A DNA stretch of 5,022 bases from CAZOKH01 sp964580315 (GTDB lineage: Bacteria > Chloroflexota > Anaerolineae > Anaerolineales > Anaerolineaceae), in assembly GCA_964580315.1 (NCBI GenBank), contig CAZOKH010000131.1, forward strand, positions 1 through 5,022. The letters run 5' to 3'. Under the pieces are notes generated by a model. That model was not told the origin of the DNA and ran no database searches. It was given only the letters and a program-made list of their open reading frames with translations. Positions 3,796-5,022 of the stretch are shown here, piece by piece. How positions within the stretch are numbered: position 1 is the stretch's first letter; every line of letters starts with the position of its first letter. The position numbers and the translations under genes were made by a program.

Positions 3796-5022
3796 TTAAT
3801 CCTGAAGCACACCGAATAAGTAAACCACACCGCCGCTGGAAAATGCCAGCAGCTTTCCATCGGGCGATATTTCGTAGTGGTCACCATAAGTGGGTGCCGC
3901 TTCAGCGCCGGCTGACAGCGTTAGAAAATTTGCAGATGTGGCGGTCATTTCCCAGGCGTGCAGCCCAAAACCGTTGCCGGCAATGAACAACCGGTTGTCA
4001 GGTGAAAGCGTTGAACCAGCCAGGGTGCCGTTGCCGTAGGGGGAACGGATGCCTTCAGCCGTCAGAGTCATTTTCCCTGTAGAATCCAGTATCCCAACTA
4101 CCCTGCCTTTATCGTCATATCCAATGAAGGTTTTGCCGTCCTGCCCCATCGATTGAATGGTAATCTTGCCGCCGCCAATGGGAGTCTCTTCTCTGCTATC
4201 CACATGCCACAGCATTTGACGAGTTTCGTAACCGGTCAGGGGAGACGGATATCGCATGGCGGTGTAGACCACGGAATGTGAGTCGGCAAGCACATGCAAA
4301 AATGTTATGCGCCAGTTGTCGCCATCCAGTGAGTGTGTTTCCAGCAGACTGCCGTCTTCAACTTGCCAGCGCCGCAAGGTGTTGTCGTCAGCGCCAGAAA
4401 CCAGCCACTTGCCGTCGGGGGAAAAGGCAATTTGATTAATTCGGGCAGCGTGACCTATCAACGTCTTGAGCGGTTTCCCATTCTCAGCATTCCACAGGCG
4501 GATGGTTTTGTCGTCCGAGGCGGTGGCTATCCATTTGCCGTCCGGTGAGAAGCGGGCTTGATTGACCAAAGCGGTGTGCCCGCTGAGTTTCAAAATTAGT
4601 TCGCCGGTGATTGCATTGTGAATCTCGGCGCTGCCGTCGGCAAAACCGCCCATCACCAACTTGCTGCTGTCGGGTGAAAACGCAAATCCGACGCCGTCTT
4701 CTCCCCTGGATTCACCGGTAAACTCGGCGATTTCCTTGCCGTCCGGCACCTGGTAAATGTGAATTTGTCCGCTTTGACCGAATGTGGTGCGATATTCGGC
4801 TGCAACCAGTGTCAGCCCGTCCGAACTGAAAACCACCGGGGCGACGTAGCTGTTCATGACACTGGATTGCGCGCCAGCCGGATTCCCGACCAGGTTGCGG
4901 CTGACCCAGGAAAGCGTGCCCAGTTCTTTTTCCATTCGACCGGTTTGGACATCCCACAATTTCACTTTTCCATTCTGTGAGCCGGTGACCACCCATTGAC
5001 CATCCGGTGATATATCTTCGGA
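3796..5022 (-). CDS. WD40-repeat protein, C-terminal part (5' end beyond window)
   Basis: 408 residues are visible and the frame is open to the right edge (first residues SEDISPDGQW), so the true start lies outside. The protein is a series of WD40/beta-propeller blades. The clearest units are SPDGQWVVTGSQNGKVKLWDV (about 5-25), FSPDSSKLVMGG (115-126), FSPDGKWIATASDDKTIRLWNAENGKPLKTLIGH (158-191) and FSPDGKWLVSGADDNTLRRWQV (200-221), with GH dipeptides before several blades. Later blades are degenerate: SPDNRLFIAGNGFGLHAWEM (340-359) and SPDGKLLAFSSGGVVYLF (386-403). Roughly seven or more blades can be counted, enough to close a propeller. No catalytic motif is visible. WD40 propellers act as protein-binding scaffolds, and in bacteria they are often fused behind kinase or NTPase domains, which would lie outside the window. 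Ligand and cellular location unknown. Function in relation to the ABC operon is not evident. Confidence 0.88.
   Translation of the reverse strand, partial: SEDISPDGQWVVTGSQNGKVKLWDVQTGRMEKELGTLSWVSRNLVGNPAGAQSSVMNSYVAPVVFSSDGLTLVAAEYRTTFGQSGQIHIYQVPDGKEIAEFTGESRGEDGVGFAFSPDSSKLVMGGFADGSAEIHNAITGELILKLSGHTALVNQARFSPDGKWIATASDDKTIRLWNAENGKPLKTLIGHAARINQIAFSPDGKWLVSGADDNTLRRWQVEDGSLLETHSLDGDNWRITFLHVLADSHSVVYTAMRYPSPLTGYETRQMLWHVDSREETPIGGGKITIQSMGQDGKTFIGYDDKGRVVGILDSTGKMTLTAEGIRSPYGNGTLAGSTLSPDNRLFIAGNGFGLHAWEMTATSANFLTLSAGAEAAPTYGDHYEISPDGKLLAFSSGGVVYLFGVLQD

Noticed and set aside
4712..4996. Alternative minus-strand frame, and a GTG at 4992 as a possible start of the WD40 gene.
   Set aside because: The WD40 frame remains open to the window edge with a continuing blade motif (SPDGQW), so 4992 is internal; the other frame is a shadow.

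Overview
The window reads entirely on the minus strand, so transcription runs from position 5022 towards position 1. It holds two units. The upstream unit (3796-1047) contains a small GntR/YtrA-type regulator, two ABC-2-type membrane proteins and an ABC ATPase, spaced like one operon. It lies behind the 3' end of a WD40-repeat protein gene that enters from the right edge. The downstream unit (about 1003 to 1, running off the left edge) is the start of a lysine operon of the alpha-aminoadipate (AAA)/LysW pathway: promoter, long structured leader, lysW, then homocitrate synthase.

Likely source: a bacterium using the Thermus-like LysW route to lysine, with medium-high GC, strong GGAGG-type ribosome binding sites, YtrA-type ABC operons and WD40 proteins. 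This suits Chloroflexota (Anaerolineae-like) and is an inference from gene content only. No rRNA, tRNA, mobile element, CRISPR array or integration site was seen.

The most notable signal is the regulation of the lysine operon. Two strong intrinsic terminators point in the direction of transcription, and each sits just upstream of a lysine gene: 823-855 before lysW and 492-528 before homocitrate synthase. Between lysW and homocitrate synthase is what looks like a complete ribosome-mediated attenuator. A 20-codon leader ORF (553-615) starts 6 nt after the lysW stop and carries two AAG-AAG lysine pairs. The second strand of a 1:2 hairpin lies just past its stop codon. A competing 2:3 antiterminator and a 15-bp 3:4 terminator with seven U follow. 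Lysine starvation would stall the ribosome on segment 1 and permit read-through into homocitrate synthase. Lysine sufficiency would let it reach the stop codon, mask segment 2 and favour termination. lysW lies upstream of this switch and would escape it.

The leader ahead of lysW (856-968) is also structured and ends in a terminator. It contains a possible leaderless 29-codon ORF whose AUG coincides with the predicted +1. Its mechanism is unresolved.

In the ABC unit the regulator probably represses its own operon, as YtrA-family proteins commonly do. One ATPase and two different six-helix membrane proteins would form the transporter. Its substrate cannot be read from sequence.
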